From Gammaproteobacteria bacterium (GTDB lineage Bacteria; Pseudomonadota; Gammaproteobacteria; Ga0077536), in NCBI GenBank assembly GCA_009692365.1, contig SHZJ01000001.1:1-64000 (forward strand): a stretch of 64,000 bases of DNA, given 5' to 3'. Of the stretch, positions 38,573 through 49,979 are shown in pieces; the first letter of the stretch is position 1; each line of letters starts with the position of its first letter. A program made the translations under genes and the position numbers. The notes beneath the pieces were generated by a model. The model saw nothing but the letters and a program-made list of their open reading frames with translations, was not told where the DNA came from and ran no database searches.

Positions 38573-39541
38573 ATGCCGATCGGTCACTTGTGGTGGGTCA
38601 AGCGTACCGGGGCGCCCAAAGGGCCGTACCCCGCCGCTTTGATCGAAAAAAACATCACGTTGGGGCGGATTATCGCCACCGATAAAATCAGTTCTGACGG
38701 CAAGCTTTGGCAACCCGCTGGCGACTACCCGGACTTTGAGGCGCTGCTGCAGAGCGCTCGCGCAGACCTAAGCGGCCGCCCAGCGGCTGATGAGGACAGC
38801 GGGGCACGTCATCGTGCTAGCGAGGTTGCGGATGCCGATGCCGATGCCGATGCCGATGCCGATGCCGATGCCGATGCCGATGCCGATGCCGATGCCGATG
38901 CCGATGCCGATGCCGATGCAGCCGGCGACCAACGTGAGGCGCGCTGGCTGGCGGAAGACGCGGCGCTGGTCGCTCGTCGTGAGCGTTCGAGCCGCGTGTG
39001 GGCGGGTTTGCGACCAGCGCGACCCGGCAGGCGCTCTTGGCCCCTGTTAGTGGTGGGTGTGCTAACCCTGGGGGTGTTTGCCTTGGCGCTCATGCAAGTC
39101 GGGTCCAAGCGCCCTGCGGCGCAATGCGCAGCCCCGCCCGGCCCCGGGGTCAATTGGGAGTTCTGCCCTCTGGCGGGTCGAGACTTTCGCACCAGCGATC
39201 TGCAAGGGGCCGTCCTGCGCAACGCGCAATTGGCCGGCGCGGATTTCAGCGGCGCAGATTTACGCGGCGCGGATCTCGCCTACGCTGACCTGAGCGCAGC
39301 GGTGCTGCGCGACGTCAGGCTGGGCGGCGGCAGGCTGACCGGCGCGATGTTGCGGGGCGCAGTGCTAACGGGGTCGGATTTACGTCGCGCCGATTTGGGC
39401 TTCGCGGACCTAACCGGTGCACGCCTGACGGGGTCCCTGCTACAGGGTGCAAACCTCGAACAGACCATCCTGCCGTCGGGTCAAACCTGCGAGCAGGCGC
39501 AGCTGCAGGCCTGCCTGCGGGCGATCCTGGGCGCAGAGTAA
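38573..39541 (+). CDS. GYF2-like / (Asp-Ala)n linker / TM / pentapeptide-repeat protein
   Basis: N-term WWVKRTGAPKGPYPAALIEKNITLGRIIATDKIS...LWQPAGDYPDFEALL; (DA)n; TM PLLVVGVLTLGVFALALMQV; pentapeptide repeats GADFSGADLRGADLAYADL. Confidence 0.82.
   Translation: MPIGHLWWVKRTGAPKGPYPAALIEKNITLGRIIATDKISSDGKLWQPAGDYPDFEALLQSARADLSGRPAADEDSGARHRASEVADADADADADADADADADADADADADADADAAGDQREARWLAEDAALVARRERSSRVWAGLRPARPGRRSWPLLVVGVLTLGVFALALMQVGSKRPAAQCAAPPGPGVNWEFCPLAGRDFRTSDLQGAVLRNAQLAGADFSGADLRGADLAYADLSAAVLRDVRLGGGRLTGAMLRGAVLTGSDLRRADLGFADLTGARLTGSLLQGANLEQTILPSGQTCEQAQLQACLRAILGAE
38831..38920. repeat. 6-bp coding microsatellite (gatgcc)x15 encoding (Asp-Ala)n
   Basis: Uninterrupted gatgcc from 38831; last unit gatgca. 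Confidence 0.97.
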
Positions 39542-39572
39542 CGCCGGGGCTAAATTAAGCGCGCCGCAGTGC

Positions 39573-39601
39573 TTGTTTTGTTGGTGCTGCCGCACTAAGA
39601 T
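39573..39601 (+). promoter_or_regulatory. Candidate sigma70 promoter TTGTTT-N17-TAAGAT for tRNA-fMet
   Basis: -35 39573-39578, -10 39596-39601, tRNA begins about 16 nt downstream. Confidence 0.5.
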
Positions 39602-39616
39602 TCTGGGCCGAACAAT

Positions 39617-39693
39617 TGCGGGGTGGAGCAGTCTGGCAGCTCGTCGGGCTCATAACCCGAAGGTCGCAGGTTCAAATCCTGCCCCCGCTACCA
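39617..39693 (+). tRNA. metY: Initiator tRNA-fMet (CAU), CCA encoded
   Basis: Near-identical in layout to bacterial initiator tRNA: anticodon arm TCGGG-CTCATAA-CCCGA (three G:C pairs), T-arm GCAGG-TTCAAAT-CCTGC, 3' CCA; upstream of rimP-nusA-infB. Confidence 0.95.
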
Positions 39694-39701
39694 ATTCGAA
39701 C

Positions 39702-39729
39702 AAAAGGCCCCGGGAAATCGGGGCTTTTT
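39702..39729 (+). terminator. Terminator/attenuator between tRNA-fMet and rimP
   Basis: aaaaggccccg-ggaaat-cggggcttttt hairpin with T-run. Confidence 0.75.
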
Positions 39730-39749
39730 CGTTTCGAGACCGGGGAAAA

Positions 39750-40274
39750 ATGCAAGACGCCGACCACATTCTGCAACAAATCGAGCCGACCATCCGGGGC
39801 TTAGGATACGAGCTCTGGGGTATCGAGCGGAACCGGTCGGCCCAGAGCCAACTCGTGCGGGTTTTCATTGATACGCCGGCCGGCATCGTGGTGGAAGACT
39901 GTGAACGGGTGAGCGCGCAGGTTGCAGACCTCATCGACGCCAACGAACTCATCCTGGGTGCCTACACCCTAGAGGTCTCCTCGCCGGGGGTTGAGCGAAT
40001 TCTGTTTCAGCCCTCTCAGTGGCCGCGTTTTGTGGGCGAAGTCGTGCAGGTGCGGCTGCGAAGTCCCATCGATGGCAAGCGTAAAGTGGTCGGAAAACTG
40101 CTAGAGGCAACCGCCGAGACCGTCACTCTGCAAGAAGATACGGCCCCGCTGCAGTTGCGCTTTAGCGCGATAGAACGCGCGCGACTGGTACCAGATTGGT
40201 CCTCGTTGGCGGCAGCAAAAAAACCCACTCGGCGTGGGAGTGGTCGGGCCAAAATTGACCGGGAAGCAAGATGA
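39750..40274 (+). CDS. rimP: Ribosome maturation factor RimP
   Basis: [36 protein letters not shown]; upstream of nusA. Confidence 0.95.
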   Translation: MQDADHILQQIEPTIRGLGYELWGIERNRSAQSQLVRVFIDTPAGIVVEDCERVSAQVADLIDANELILGAYTLEVSSPGVERILFQPSQWPRFVGEVVQVRLRSPIDGKRKVVGKLLEATAETVTLQEDTAPLQLRFSAIERARLVPDWSSLAAAKKPTRRGSGRAKIDREAR

Positions 40275-41821
40275 ACAAGGAAATCCTCACAGTCGTCGAC
40301 GTCGTGTCCAACGAGAAAGGCGTCGCGAAAGAAGTCATTTTCGATGCGCTCGAAGCGGCATTGGCCAGCGCGACTAAAAAAAGATACACCGACGAAGTCG
40401 ACGTGCGCGTCGCCATCGACCGCGCCACCGGCGACTATCAGGCGTTCCGCCGCTGGGAAGTGATCGACCCCGACGAGCGCGCGGCCTATCTAGAATTAAA
40501 TCCCGGCGACCAGCCAGAGCTGGAATTCCCGGAACGCCAAATTTTTCACCCCGACGCGCTCGACCGGTATCCCCTGATCAAGCCCGGCGAGTTTGTGGAA
40601 GACCCGCTAGCGGCCGCCGAGTGGGGCCGCATCGCCGCCCAGACCGCGAAACAGGTCATTGTGCAAAAAGTCCGCGAGGCCGAGCGCGCCCAGATCATCG
40701 AGGCCTTCCAACCACGGATCGGCGAACTGGTGATGGGCGTGGTGAAACGCATCGAGCGCGGCAACATTTTTTTGGATCTGGGTGGTAACGCCGAGGCCGT
40801 GATCACCAAGGAGCACGTCATTCCACGCGAAGTCGTGCGCCCCGGCGATCGGGTGCGCGGCTATCTTTTTGACGTCCGCCCGGAAAAACGTGGACCGCAG
40901 CTATTTGTCAGCCGGACCGCCCGCGAGTTGCTCATCGAACTCTTCAAATTGGAAGTGCCCGAGATTGGCGAGGGCGTTATTCGGATGCACGGCGCCGCAC
41001 GCGACCCCGGCCTGCGCGCCAAAATTGCGGTGCAAAGTACCGACCCTCGCATCGATCCCGTGGGCGCCTGTGTGGGCATGCGTGGCTCGCGGGTGCAGGC
41101 CGTATCCAATGAATTGGCAGGTGAGCGGGTCGACATCATCCTGTGGGACGGCAACCCGGCGCAGTTCGTCATCAACGCCATGGCGCCCGCAGATGTCGTG
41201 TCGATCCTCGTCGACGAAGATGCCGGCAGCATGGATGTGGCGGTGGCCGAAGAGCAGTTGTCGCAGGCCATCGGGCGCAACGGCCAAAACGTGCGGCTGG
41301 CGAGCCAGCTCACAGGCTGGGATTTAAACGTCATGACCGAGGTGGCGGCCGAGCAAAAGAGCGAAGCCGAGGTGCAGAAGTCGCAGAAAATCTTTATGGA
41401 TCTGCTGGACGTGGACGAAGAAATCGCCGCCATTTTGGTCCAAGAGGGCTTTGCCTCGATCGAGGAGATAGCCTACGTGCCCGAGCACGAAATGATGGCC
41501 ATCGAAGAATTTGACGAGACCTTAGTGTCTGAGTTGCGGCAACGCGCGAAGGATATTCTGCTCACGCGGGCGATCGCATCAGAAGAGCAAATTGGGGACG
41601 CCTCACCCGCGCAAGACCTGCTCGAAATGGCCGGCATGGAACCAGAACTTGCCTATGAGCTGGCCGCGCGCGGCGTGGTTACGATGGACGACCTCGCAGA
41701 GCTGTCCGTGGATGAAATGATGGATATCGAAGGCATGACGGAAGCGCAGGCAGGAAAATTGATCATGACCGCTCGTGCGCCGTGGTTTACCGACACGGAC
41801 AACACCGGGGCTGGGAGTTAA
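40271..41821 (+). CDS. nusA: Transcription termination/antitermination protein NusA
   Basis: [41 protein letters not shown] region [21 protein letters not shown]. Confidence 0.97.
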   Translation: MNKEILTVVDVVSNEKGVAKEVIFDALEAALASATKKRYTDEVDVRVAIDRATGDYQAFRRWEVIDPDERAAYLELNPGDQPELEFPERQIFHPDALDRYPLIKPGEFVEDPLAAAEWGRIAAQTAKQVIVQKVREAERAQIIEAFQPRIGELVMGVVKRIERGNIFLDLGGNAEAVITKEHVIPREVVRPGDRVRGYLFDVRPEKRGPQLFVSRTARELLIELFKLEVPEIGEGVIRMHGAARDPGLRAKIAVQSTDPRIDPVGACVGMRGSRVQAVSNELAGERVDIILWDGNPAQFVINAMAPADVVSILVDEDAGSMDVAVAEEQLSQAIGRNGQNVRLASQLTGWDLNVMTEVAAEQKSEAEVQKSQKIFMDLLDVDEEIAAILVQEGFASIEEIAYVPEHEMMAIEEFDETLVSELRQRAKDILLTRAIASEEQIGDASPAQDLLEMAGMEPELAYELAARGVVTMDDLAELSVDEMMDIEGMTEAQAGKLIMTARAPWFTDTDNTGAGS

Positions 41822-41823
41822 GC

Positions 41824-44385
41824 ATGGCTGAAATTACCGTTCGCGAGTTCGCGACTGTCGTGGGCGTTCCCGTTGAGCGCTTGATCGCGCAGCTCAATGA
41901 AGCCGGGCTTAACGGCAAGCTCGCCGATTCCTCTCTGGCCGAAGGGGAAAAAAGTCAGTTACTGACTTACCTTCGCCGGCTGCACGGCAAAGACGACGCC
42001 TCCGCCGAGCCGAACAAAATCACGCTCAGTCGCAAAACGGTCAGCGAGATCAAAATCCCCGCTGACAAGAGCAAAATCCGCTCGCGACTGGTGAAACCGG
42101 GCGTCGCGGCCAAGACGGTGGCGGTGGAGTTCCGGCGGACCCGCACCTACGTCAAACGCAGTGTGGTGGCCGAGGAAGAAGCGGCCAAGGTGGAGAAAGA
42201 GCACGGCAGTATGGGAGCTGTGGGCGGGGATGCGAGCGCGCTGCCGACGGTCACCGAATTTGAACTCGTTGCCGAAATCGAAATCAAGAAGCCAGAACCG
42301 GTGATCGAAGCGGCGTCGGAGCCAGTGGTCGTCGCAGTGGCACCGGAGTCCGTGGTGACGGCAGCGCCAACCAAGGAGGTGGCAGCGCCTGCGCCGCGCT
42401 CTGAACCGAGACCGAATTCAGCCCCCGCACCCGCGCGGCCACGCCCCGAGACCAACCCTCGGCAGGGCGAACGTCGCGATGCCCCGGGAGGTGCTGACAA
42501 GTCACGCTCCGGTCGGAAAGAACTCCACGTCGCCACCGATAAATCCGGTCGGCGCAAAAAGAAAGCCCCGATGCAGCGGCGTCTCGTACCGCAAAACACC
42601 GGCAAACACGCTTTCGAACGTCCCACTGCGCCGGTGGTGCGCGAAGTGCTCATTCCCGAGAGCCTGACGGTGGCCGAACTGGCCCAGAGCATGTCGGTGA
42701 AAGCCGCCGAAGTGATCAAAGTCATGATGAATCTGGGCACGATGGTCACTATCAACCAGATGATCGACCAGGAAACTGCGGTCGTGGTGGTCGAGGAAAT
42801 GGGGCATAAGCCGAAGCTTCTGCGCGAGAACGCGCTAGAGGAAGATTTGCTAGAAACGGCGACCGGTGGCGATCTCACCGCGCGCGCCCCGGTGGTGACC
42901 ATCATGGGTCACGTCGATCATGGCAAAACCTCGCTGCTCGATTACATTCGCAAGTCGCAGGTCGCGGCCGGCGAAGCGGGCGGGATTACGCAGCACATCG
43001 GTGCTTACCGCGTGGCGACGGGGCTGGGGCCGATTACCTTCCTGGACACGCCCGGTCACGAGGCCTTTACCGCGATGCGTGCGCGGGGGGCCAAAGTGAC
43101 CGACATCGTGATCCTCGTGGTGGCCGCCGACGACGGCGTGATGCCACAGACCGAAGAAGCGGTGAAGCACGCGCGGGCGGCCAAAGTGCCGCTCATTGTG
43201 GCGATCAACAAGATCGACAAAGGCGGCGCAGATTTCGACCGGGTCCGCCAAGAGTTGTCGCAGATTGGCGTGAATTCCGAAGAATGGGGCGGTGACACAC
43301 TCTTTGTCCCCGTCTCTGCCAAGACCGGGCAGGGGGTCGACACGCTGCTCCAGACCATCTCGCTGCAAGCAGAAGTGCTGGAACTCAAGGCGGCCGACAC
43401 CGGCGCTGCCAAAGGCGTGGTCATCGAATCCCGGCTCGACAAGGGGCGGGGACCTATTGCCACCATCTTGGTGCAACGGGGCGAACTGCGGCGGGGCGAC
43501 GTATTGCTCACTGGCACCGAGTTTGGCCGCATCCGCGCCATGCTGGACGCGGCGGGCAACCCGATCGAATCCGCTGGTCCGTCCATCCCGGTCGAGGTGC
43601 TAGGGCTGTCCGGCACGCCTAACGCAGGCGAAGACGCGATGGTCGTCGAGGACGAACGCAAAGCGCGCGAAATTGCGTTCTTCCGGCTCGATAAGGGTCG
43701 CGAAACCAAACTGGCGCGCCAACAGGCGTCCAAATTAGAGAACGCCTTCCAGCAAATGAAAGAAGGCGAGAGCACAGCCCTGCGAATTCTCCTCAAATGC
43801 GACGTGCAGGGTTCGGCTGAGGCGTTGTCAGAAGCGCTGTCTCGGCTGGGCACGGACGAAGTGCGGGTGGAAATCGTGGCCAGCGGGGTGGGGGGTATCA
43901 ATGAGTCGGACGTCAACTTGGCGCTGGCCTCCAAGGCCTACTTAATCGGCTTCAACGTGCGGGCAGACGCGGCGGCGCGCCGGCTGGTCGATGAGGCCGG
44001 CCTCGACCTGCGCTACTACAGCATTATTTACGACGTCATCGACGATGTTAAAGCGGCCGTGAAAGGCCTGCTTTCCCCCGAGATTCGGGAAACCATTGTG
44101 GGTGTGGCTGCGGTTAAAGACGTTTTCCATTCCTCCAAGCTGGGCGCTATCGCGGGTTGTCTCGTGTTGACCGGCGTGGTCCGGCGCAAAAATCCGATCC
44201 GTGTCCTGCGCGACGATGTGGTGGTTTACGAAGGCGAATTGGAGTCTTTACGGCGCTTCAAGGATGACGTGAACGAAGTGAAATCTGGGACGGAATGCGG
44301 CATCGGGGTGAAGAATTACAACGACGTGAAGCCCGGCGACCAAATCGAGGTCTACGAGCGCACGATCGTTTCTCGCTCGGTCTGA
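41824..44385 (+). CDS. infB: Translation initiation factor IF-2
   Basis: GTPase motifs [39 protein letters not shown] at 41824. Confidence 0.97.
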   Translation: MAEITVREFATVVGVPVERLIAQLNEAGLNGKLADSSLAEGEKSQLLTYLRRLHGKDDASAEPNKITLSRKTVSEIKIPADKSKIRSRLVKPGVAAKTVAVEFRRTRTYVKRSVVAEEEAAKVEKEHGSMGAVGGDASALPTVTEFELVAEIEIKKPEPVIEAASEPVVVAVAPESVVTAAPTKEVAAPAPRSEPRPNSAPAPARPRPETNPRQGERRDAPGGADKSRSGRKELHVATDKSGRRKKKAPMQRRLVPQNTGKHAFERPTAPVVREVLIPESLTVAELAQSMSVKAAEVIKVMMNLGTMVTINQMIDQETAVVVVEEMGHKPKLLRENALEEDLLETATGGDLTARAPVVTIMGHVDHGKTSLLDYIRKSQVAAGEAGGITQHIGAYRVATGLGPITFLDTPGHEAFTAMRARGAKVTDIVILVVAADDGVMPQTEEAVKHARAAKVPLIVAINKIDKGGADFDRVRQELSQIGVNSEEWGGDTLFVPVSAKTGQGVDTLLQTISLQAEVLELKAADTGAAKGVVIESRLDKGRGPIATILVQRGELRRGDVLLTGTEFGRIRAMLDAAGNPIESAGPSIPVEVLGLSGTPNAGEDAMVVEDERKAREIAFFRLDKGRETKLARQQASKLENAFQQMKEGESTALRILLKCDVQGSAEALSEALSRLGTDEVRVEIVASGVGGINESDVNLALASKAYLIGFNVRADAAARRLVDEAGLDLRYYSIIYDVIDDVKAAVKGLLSPEIRETIVGVAAVKDVFHSSKLGAIAGCLVLTGVVRRKNPIRVLRDDVVVYEGELESLRRFKDDVNEVKSGTECGIGVKNYNDVKPGDQIEVYERTIVSRSV

Positions 44386-44404
44386 GCGCCGGTACGCACC
44401 GCGC

Positions 44405-44752
44405 ATGCCCCGCGAGTTCTCCCGTAGCGTTCGAATCGCAGAAAGCATCAAGCGGGTATTGGCTGAACCGGTGATGCGGGCCGGGCGCGACGGGGGCATC
44501 GGGATGCTTACCCTCACGCGCGTCATCGTGGCGTCCGACTTAAGCACCGCGCGCGTGTTGGTGAGTGCTTTTTCGGTCCCCGAAGGGCGTTCGCCGCTCG
44601 ATCGGCTCAAGGACATGCGCCCGCTCATGCGGCAACTCATCGCGCGCGAGCTGCAGCTCAAAAAAATTCCCATCATTTATGTGGAACTTGACGAAACCAT
44701 GGCCACGGCCGCGCGCATCGGGGAACTCCTGATCGACCGCAACCGCGAGTAA
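44405..44752 (+). CDS. rbfA: Ribosome-binding factor A
   Basis: Small KH-like protein between infB and truB. Confidence 0.93.
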   Translation: MPREFSRSVRIAESIKRVLAEPVMRAGRDGGIGMLTLTRVIVASDLSTARVLVSAFSVPEGRSPLDRLKDMRPLMRQLIARELQLKKIPIIYVELDETMATAARIGELLIDRNRE

Positions 44753-44772
44753 TCGCCGCAGGCCTGATCCAG

Positions 44773-45717
44773 ATGCGGCAACCCAACCGAATTCCCCGCC
44801 GCGAGATTAGCGGCATTTTCTTACTCGATAAGCCGCCCGGCATCAGCTCCAACGGGGCGTTGCAGCGGGTGCGCTATGTGTTCGGCGCGGCCAAAGGCGG
44901 GCACACCGGCAATCTTGATGTGGCGGCCAGCGGCCTGCTGCCGATTTGTCTGGGCGAAGCCACCAAGGTAAGCGCCTGGCTGCTGGAATCAGATAAAGGC
45001 TACATCGCCGAGCTGGCGTTGGGGGTTACGACCAACACGGGCGACGCTGAAGGCCAAGTGATTGCCACCGGCGCCGTCACCGCACAGATGCTGGCCCGAG
45101 TCCCCGAGGTGCTCACCCAGTTTTTGGGTCCGCAGGAACAAGTGCCGCCGATGTACTCGGCCCTCAAACGCGGCGGCCGCCCTTTATATGAACTGGCCCG
45201 GGCCGGCATCGAGGTGGCGCGAGCGGCGCGACCGATCACGATAAAAGCCCTGCGCCTGCTCGCGCTAGACGCGCAGACTTTGCGTTTCGAAGTGCTCTGC
45301 ACCAAGGGGACCTATATTCGCGTGCTGGCGGAAGAAATCGGTGCCGCACTAGGGTGCGGCGGGTCCTTGTCGGCGCTGCGGCGCACGCTGGCCGGGCCGT
45401 TTCAATTAAATGCCGCCACCGCACTCAGTGAGTTTGCCCACGTGGAGCATCCCACCCAGGCCTATGATGACCGGCTGGCGCCCATTGATTCGGCATTGTC
45501 GGGCATGCCTGCGCTGGCTCTCGACACCCCCATGGCGCAACGGCTGTGGCGGGGGCAGATGATTGAAATTCCGCCTACGGCCAGCCCGGGCCTCGTGCGC
45601 GCTTATGGACCCGATGGCGGGTTTATCGGTATCTGCGAAGTGCTATTGAACGGGCGGCTGGTGTCCCGGCGGCTAATGAGTCCGCAAAAATCGTCGATTA
45701 GTCCGAAAACCCACTGA
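44773..45717 (+). CDS. truB: tRNA pseudouridine(55) synthase
   Basis: LLDKPPGISSNGALQRVR, GHTGNLDVAASGLLPICLGEATK. Confidence 0.96.
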   Translation: MRQPNRIPRREISGIFLLDKPPGISSNGALQRVRYVFGAAKGGHTGNLDVAASGLLPICLGEATKVSAWLLESDKGYIAELALGVTTNTGDAEGQVIATGAVTAQMLARVPEVLTQFLGPQEQVPPMYSALKRGGRPLYELARAGIEVARAARPITIKALRLLALDAQTLRFEVLCTKGTYIRVLAEEIGAALGCGGSLSALRRTLAGPFQLNAATALSEFAHVEHPTQAYDDRLAPIDSALSGMPALALDTPMAQRLWRGQMIEIPPTASPGLVRAYGPDGGFIGICEVLLNGRLVSRRLMSPQKSSISPKTH

Positions 45718-45814
45718 TTCGACCGAGAAATTTCTTGTTCCAAGGTGGCGCGGCAGTTAGACTGCCCGGCCTAACAAAGTGCATTTTGATAAGAAGCAGT
45801 AGGAGTTTCGAGTA

Positions 45815-46084
45815 ATGGCGTTGACGAGCGATCAAAAGCAACAAATCGTGACGGGCCACCGTCGCGGCAACACCGATACGGGCAGTCCGGAAGTGCAGGT
45901 CGCCCTGTTATCCGCCCGCATCGAAGACCTGTCCCAGCATTTTAAAGCCCATGCCCACGACAACCACTCCCGTCAGGGACTGCTGCGCATGGTGAATCAT
46001 CGGCGCAAATTACTCGATTACCTGCGCAGCCGTGATACTGACCGCTACCGCTCGCTCATTGGGCGGCTTGGCTTACGCAAATAA
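45815..46084 (+). CDS. rpsO: 30S ribosomal protein S15
   Basis: [50 protein letters not shown]. Confidence 0.98.
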   Translation: MALTSDQKQQIVTGHRRGNTDTGSPEVQVALLSARIEDLSQHFKAHAHDNHSRQGLLRMVNHRRKLLDYLRSRDTDRYRSLIGRLGLRK

Positions 46085-46171
46085 GACTTTCCCGTGTGGC
46101 GGGAGCTGGGCGCACCGCGCCGGGTCCCCGCCCATCTAGACTCCTCCCACTGACCAACGATTGGGTTATCC

Positions 46172-48250
46172 ATGACGCCTACCACTGTTTCGTTCACTTA
46201 CGGCGACCAACAAGTCACTCTTGAAACCGGCCGGCTCGCCAAACAGGCGACCGGTGCAGTACTGATAACGATGGGTCAAACGGTGGTTATCACCACCGTC
46301 GTTTGCAATAAAGAGACCGGCGTGCCCCGGGACTTCTTTCCTTTGACGGTCGACTACCAAGAACGCACCTACGCGGCCGGTAAAATCCCGGGCGGGTTCT
46401 TCAAGCGCGAAGGTCGACCCAGCGAAAAAGAAACCTTGACCTCGCGGCTGATCGACCGGCCAATACGGCCACTGTTTCCTGAGGGTTTTACGCGCGAAGT
46501 GCAGATAATCTGCACCGTCTTGTCGCTGGACCCGGCGGTCGACCCCGACATCCCGGCCCTGATCAGCGCCTCCGCCGCACTGGCTATTTCCGGCCTACCC
46601 TTTATGGGGCCTATCGGCGCCGCCCGCGTTGGCTATCGGGATGGCCAGTACTTGTTAAACCCAAGCTTTGGCGCGCTGGCTGATTCCGAACTGGACTTGG
46701 TGGTCGCCGGCACCGAAACCTCGGTGCTGATGGTCGAGTCTGAAGCCTCGGAACTCTCCGAAGAAGTCATGCTCGGCGCGGTGGTCTTCGGCCACGAGCA
46801 AGCCCGTATTGCTGTGAATGCGATCAAAGAACTGCAGTCCAAGGTGCAGGTAACGCCATTGAAATGGCTCGCGCCGGTCGCGCCCACCGTTCTCATTGAA
46901 GCCGTGCAAGCGCAATTTAGCGCCGATTACGCCGCGGCTTACGCCATTGTCGACAAACTCGCGCGCCGCGATCGTCTCTCCCAGCTGCGCGCAGACATGG
47001 TCGCCCGTTTTGCCCCAGAGTGGTCCGCTCAGCAAGTGTCCGAGGTGGCCTCGAATCTCGAATACGACACCGTGCGCAACGCCGCGTTAGCGGGCCACCC
47101 CCGGATCGATGGCCGCGGCAAGGCCGATATTCGGGCCATTTATAGCGAAGCAGGGCTGCTGCCCCGCACGCATGGTTCCGCGCTATTCACCCGCGGTGAA
47201 ACCCAAGCGCTGGTGGCGGTAACGCTAGGCACAGAACGAGACTCGCAAATCATCGATGCCATCGAAGGCGGCCGCAGAGAGCCCTTCATGCTGCACTACA
47301 ACTTCCCGCCTTTCAGCGTGGGTGAAGTGGGCCGGGTCGGTTCGCCGAAGCGCCGGGAAATCGGCCATGGGCGTTTGGCCAAGCGCAGCATCCAGGGCGT
47401 CATGCCCAATATGACCACCTTCCCCTACGCCATCCGCGTGGTGTCAGAAATTCTGGAATCCAATGGGTCCAGTTCGATGGCGTCGGTTTGTGGCACCAGT
47501 CTGGCGTTAATGGATGCCGGGGTGCCGCTGTCTGCCCCCGTCGCTGGCATCGCGATGGGCCTAATCAAAGACCAAGACCGCTACGTGGTGCTCTCCGACA
47601 TCTTGGGCGACGAGGACCACCTCGGCGACATGGATTTCAAGGTCGCGGGTACGGCTAAGGGCGTTACGGCGCTGCAGATGGATATCAAAATCAACGGTAT
47701 CACGCGGGAAATCATGGAAACCGCGCTGCATCAGGCCAAAGAAGGCCGCCTGCACATTTTGGAGTGCATGAACCGCGTGTTAAGCACGGCGCGCACCGAG
47801 ATGTCGGTCTATGCGCCCAGAATCATCACCATCAAGATCGACCCCGACAAAATTCGCGATGTTATCGGCAAAGGTGGCAGCACCATTCGCCAGATCACGG
47901 AAGAAACCGGCACCACCATCGACATCACCGATGACGGCACGGTGAAAATCGCCTCGGTGGATTTTGCGGCTGGCCAAGAAGCCAAGCGCCGCGTCGAATC
48001 CATCACCGCCGATGTCCAAGTCGGGGCGATTTACGAGGGGCGGGTTCAGAAATTAATGGACTTCGGTGCCTTCGTGAATATTCTGCCGGGCAAAGACGGT
48101 CTCGTGCACATCTCGCAGATCTCGCACGAGCGGGTGGAAAACGTGAGCGATAAACTCACCGAAGGGGACACCGTGCGCGTGCGGGTGCTGGAAGTGGATA
48201 AGCAAGGCCGTATCCGGCTGAGCATGAAGGCGGTCGACGAGCCTGCTTAG
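46172..48250 (+). CDS. pnp: Polyribonucleotide nucleotidyltransferase
   Basis: Full-length PNPase with RNase PH domains, KH ([20 protein letters not shown]) and S1 domains. Confidence 0.98.
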   Translation: MTPTTVSFTYGDQQVTLETGRLAKQATGAVLITMGQTVVITTVVCNKETGVPRDFFPLTVDYQERTYAAGKIPGGFFKREGRPSEKETLTSRLIDRPIRPLFPEGFTREVQIICTVLSLDPAVDPDIPALISASAALAISGLPFMGPIGAARVGYRDGQYLLNPSFGALADSELDLVVAGTETSVLMVESEASELSEEVMLGAVVFGHEQARIAVNAIKELQSKVQVTPLKWLAPVAPTVLIEAVQAQFSADYAAAYAIVDKLARRDRLSQLRADMVARFAPEWSAQQVSEVASNLEYDTVRNAALAGHPRIDGRGKADIRAIYSEAGLLPRTHGSALFTRGETQALVAVTLGTERDSQIIDAIEGGRREPFMLHYNFPPFSVGEVGRVGSPKRREIGHGRLAKRSIQGVMPNMTTFPYAIRVVSEILESNGSSSMASVCGTSLALMDAGVPLSAPVAGIAMGLIKDQDRYVVLSDILGDEDHLGDMDFKVAGTAKGVTALQMDIKINGITREIMETALHQAKEGRLHILECMNRVLSTARTEMSVYAPRIITIKIDPDKIRDVIGKGGSTIRQITEETGTTIDITDDGTVKIASVDFAAGQEAKRRVESITADVQVGAIYEGRVQKLMDFGAFVNILPGKDGLVHISQISHERVENVSDKLTEGDTVRVRVLEVDKQGRIRLSMKAVDEPA

Positions 48251-48272
48251 TCGCGAGCAGCCTAGCGCCAGA

Positions 48273-48297
48273 AAAGCCCGCCTTGCGGGCTTTTTTT
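48273..48297 (+). terminator. Rho-independent terminator after pnp
   Basis: aaagcccgc-ctt-gcgggctttttttt. Confidence 0.88.
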
Positions 48298-48387
48298 ATG
48301 CCGGGAAAGCCGCCGATCGCAGTAAATGACGGTTAAGTTTTCACTTTAAGTAAATTGAAATAAACAGATAAAACAAATATTTAGAGA

Positions 48388-49011
48388 TTATATTTGAGAT
48401 TCTGATGTAATAATCCGCGCGTGAGTGGTCAACACGCGTTTTTCGGTAATCACATAGTCGACGACCTCGTCATGCGGCTGGTTCGGCAGGTCCTCAAGGA
48501 GCTGGTGTTCAAAGCACAGGCCGATGCGGCGGGCGGTGGGTTGCAGTGCTAGCCAGCGGTCGTAGTACCCGCCGCCGTAGCCGAGTCGTCGTCCGGCGGG
48601 CGTGTAGGCCAGCCCCGGCACCAGCACGCAGTCAACCTGACCGAGATATTCGGTGGTGCTCTGTGGAGCCAAAATGCCGAGCGCACCGGGGGCTAAATCT
48701 TGCCACCCGGTGTAGCTCACGGCCAACATCCGGGTGCGCCCAAGCAGGCGCGGCACGAGCACCACCGCACCGGCGTGGTGATAGGCGTTGACCAAGCGGG
48801 CGGTCGCGGTTTCCTCGGGCGCGGCGAGGAAGATGAAAATGGCCGAGGTCTGTGCGGCGGGCTGGAAGGCTAAAACCTTTGATTGCAGCGCGTACTCCGC
48901 GTCTGCCTTCGCGGTGGCATGCGCAAAAGCACCGCTGCGATTAGCGCGTAGGAGGGGGCGTAAACGCCCTTTTTCCACGGCCGCAGCGTCGCTGTCGGTG
49001 GTGGTCTTCAT
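48388..49011 (-). CDS. 5-formyltetrahydrofolate cyclo-ligase family protein
   Basis: LGYGGGYYDRWLA; LVPGLAYTPAGRRLGYG; start MKTTTDSDAAAVEKGRLRPLLRANR. Confidence 0.92.
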   Translation of the reverse strand: MKTTTDSDAAAVEKGRLRPLLRANRSGAFAHATAKADAEYALQSKVLAFQPAAQTSAIFIFLAAPEETATARLVNAYHHAGAVVLVPRLLGRTRMLAVSYTGWQDLAPGALGILAPQSTTEYLGQVDCVLVPGLAYTPAGRRLGYGGGYYDRWLALQPTARRIGLCFEHQLLEDLPNQPHDEVVDYVITEKRVLTTHARIITSESQI

Positions 49012-49133
49012 GGCGACAGCGGGAGATTGAAGATTGGCTTCATTTGGCTGGTCATCTTCGCATAGAATGTGCGACCGCGCGGCCGGCTGCGGCCACGCTC
49101 GTCCAAGACTCTCCTTAAAAGGCATCCAACTGA

Positions 49134-49382
49134 ATGGTCACTATTAGACTCTCTCGCACCGGCGCCAAGGCGCGGCCGTTTTACCACATCGTTGTCACAG
49201 ACAGCCGCAACAAGCGCGACGGACGTTTCATCGAGCGTTTGGGTTTTTTCAACCCGATCGCGGTAAAACAGGAAGAACCCTTCCGGATGGACCGTTCCCG
49301 CTTTGAGTATTGGCTTGGGGTAGGCGCGCAGCCGTCCGAGCGAGTCGCCGGTCTGATGAAGCAACACGGCGCCGCTGCCTGA
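49134..49382 (+). CDS. rpsP: 30S ribosomal protein S16
   Basis: [41 protein letters not shown]. Confidence 0.98.
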   Translation: MVTIRLSRTGAKARPFYHIVVTDSRNKRDGRFIERLGFFNPIAVKQEEPFRMDRSRFEYWLGVGAQPSERVAGLMKQHGAAA

Positions 49383-49405
49383 ACGTCCCGACCCGTTCCG
49401 ACGGG

Positions 49406-49978
49406 TTGATTTCGCCCGCCGCTGGGCAGCTTCCGAAGCCCCTGGAAGACACCTCTGACGGCGGGCCACCAGCGGCCACGGAAGAACACCTCGTGCTGGG
49501 AGAAGTGCGCGGCGTGTTCGGCGTGCGCGGCTGGGTGAAAGTGCGTTCGCTAGCGCGCCCCGCGGACGGACTACTCCGCTACCCGCACTGGTCACTCAAC
49601 GGTCCACTGAGCGTGCAACGCGTTGCACTGGCCGAGCACCAACCGGCCCGCGACGGCTTCGTGGTGCGCCTCGAGGGCGTCACAACCCGCGAAGCCGCGC
49701 TCGCCTTAGTAGGCCTGCAAATCTCGGTGCCCGTCAGTGCGCTCCCGCCCTCGCCAGCAGGCATTTATTACTGGCGCGACCTCATCGGCATGCGGGTCTC
49801 CAACGCCAGCGGGGTGTTCTTTGGCACCGTGTCCGGCTTGCTCGAGACCGGCGCCTCAGACGTGCTAGTGGTTAACGGCGAGCGCGAGCGTCTGATTCCG
49901 TTCGTGACCCCGCGTTACATCCAAGCCGTGGATGTTGGGCGGCGCGAGATCGTGGTGGACTGGCATCCGGACGACTGA
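49406..49978 (+). CDS. rimM: Ribosome maturation factor RimM (start uncertain)
   Basis: LVLGEVRGVFGVRGWVKVRS; YYWRDLIGMRV; between rpsP and trmD; no ATG near the expected start, so TTG at 49406 is only a guess. Confidence 0.88.
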   Translation: MISPAAGQLPKPLEDTSDGGPPAATEEHLVLGEVRGVFGVRGWVKVRSLARPADGLLRYPHWSLNGPLSVQRVALAEHQPARDGFVVRLEGVTTREAALALVGLQISVPVSALPPSPAGIYYWRDLIGMRVSNASGVFFGTVSGLLETGASDVLVVNGERERLIPFVTPRYIQAVDVGRREIVVDWHPDD

Positions 49979-49979
49979 T

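Noticed and set aside
38790-39222. Track ORFs encoding (Met-Pro)n on plus and (Ser-Ala)n on minus strand
   Set aside because: Alternative-frame readings of the (gatgcc)15 microsatellite; the 38573-39541 frame has recognisable domains on both sides.
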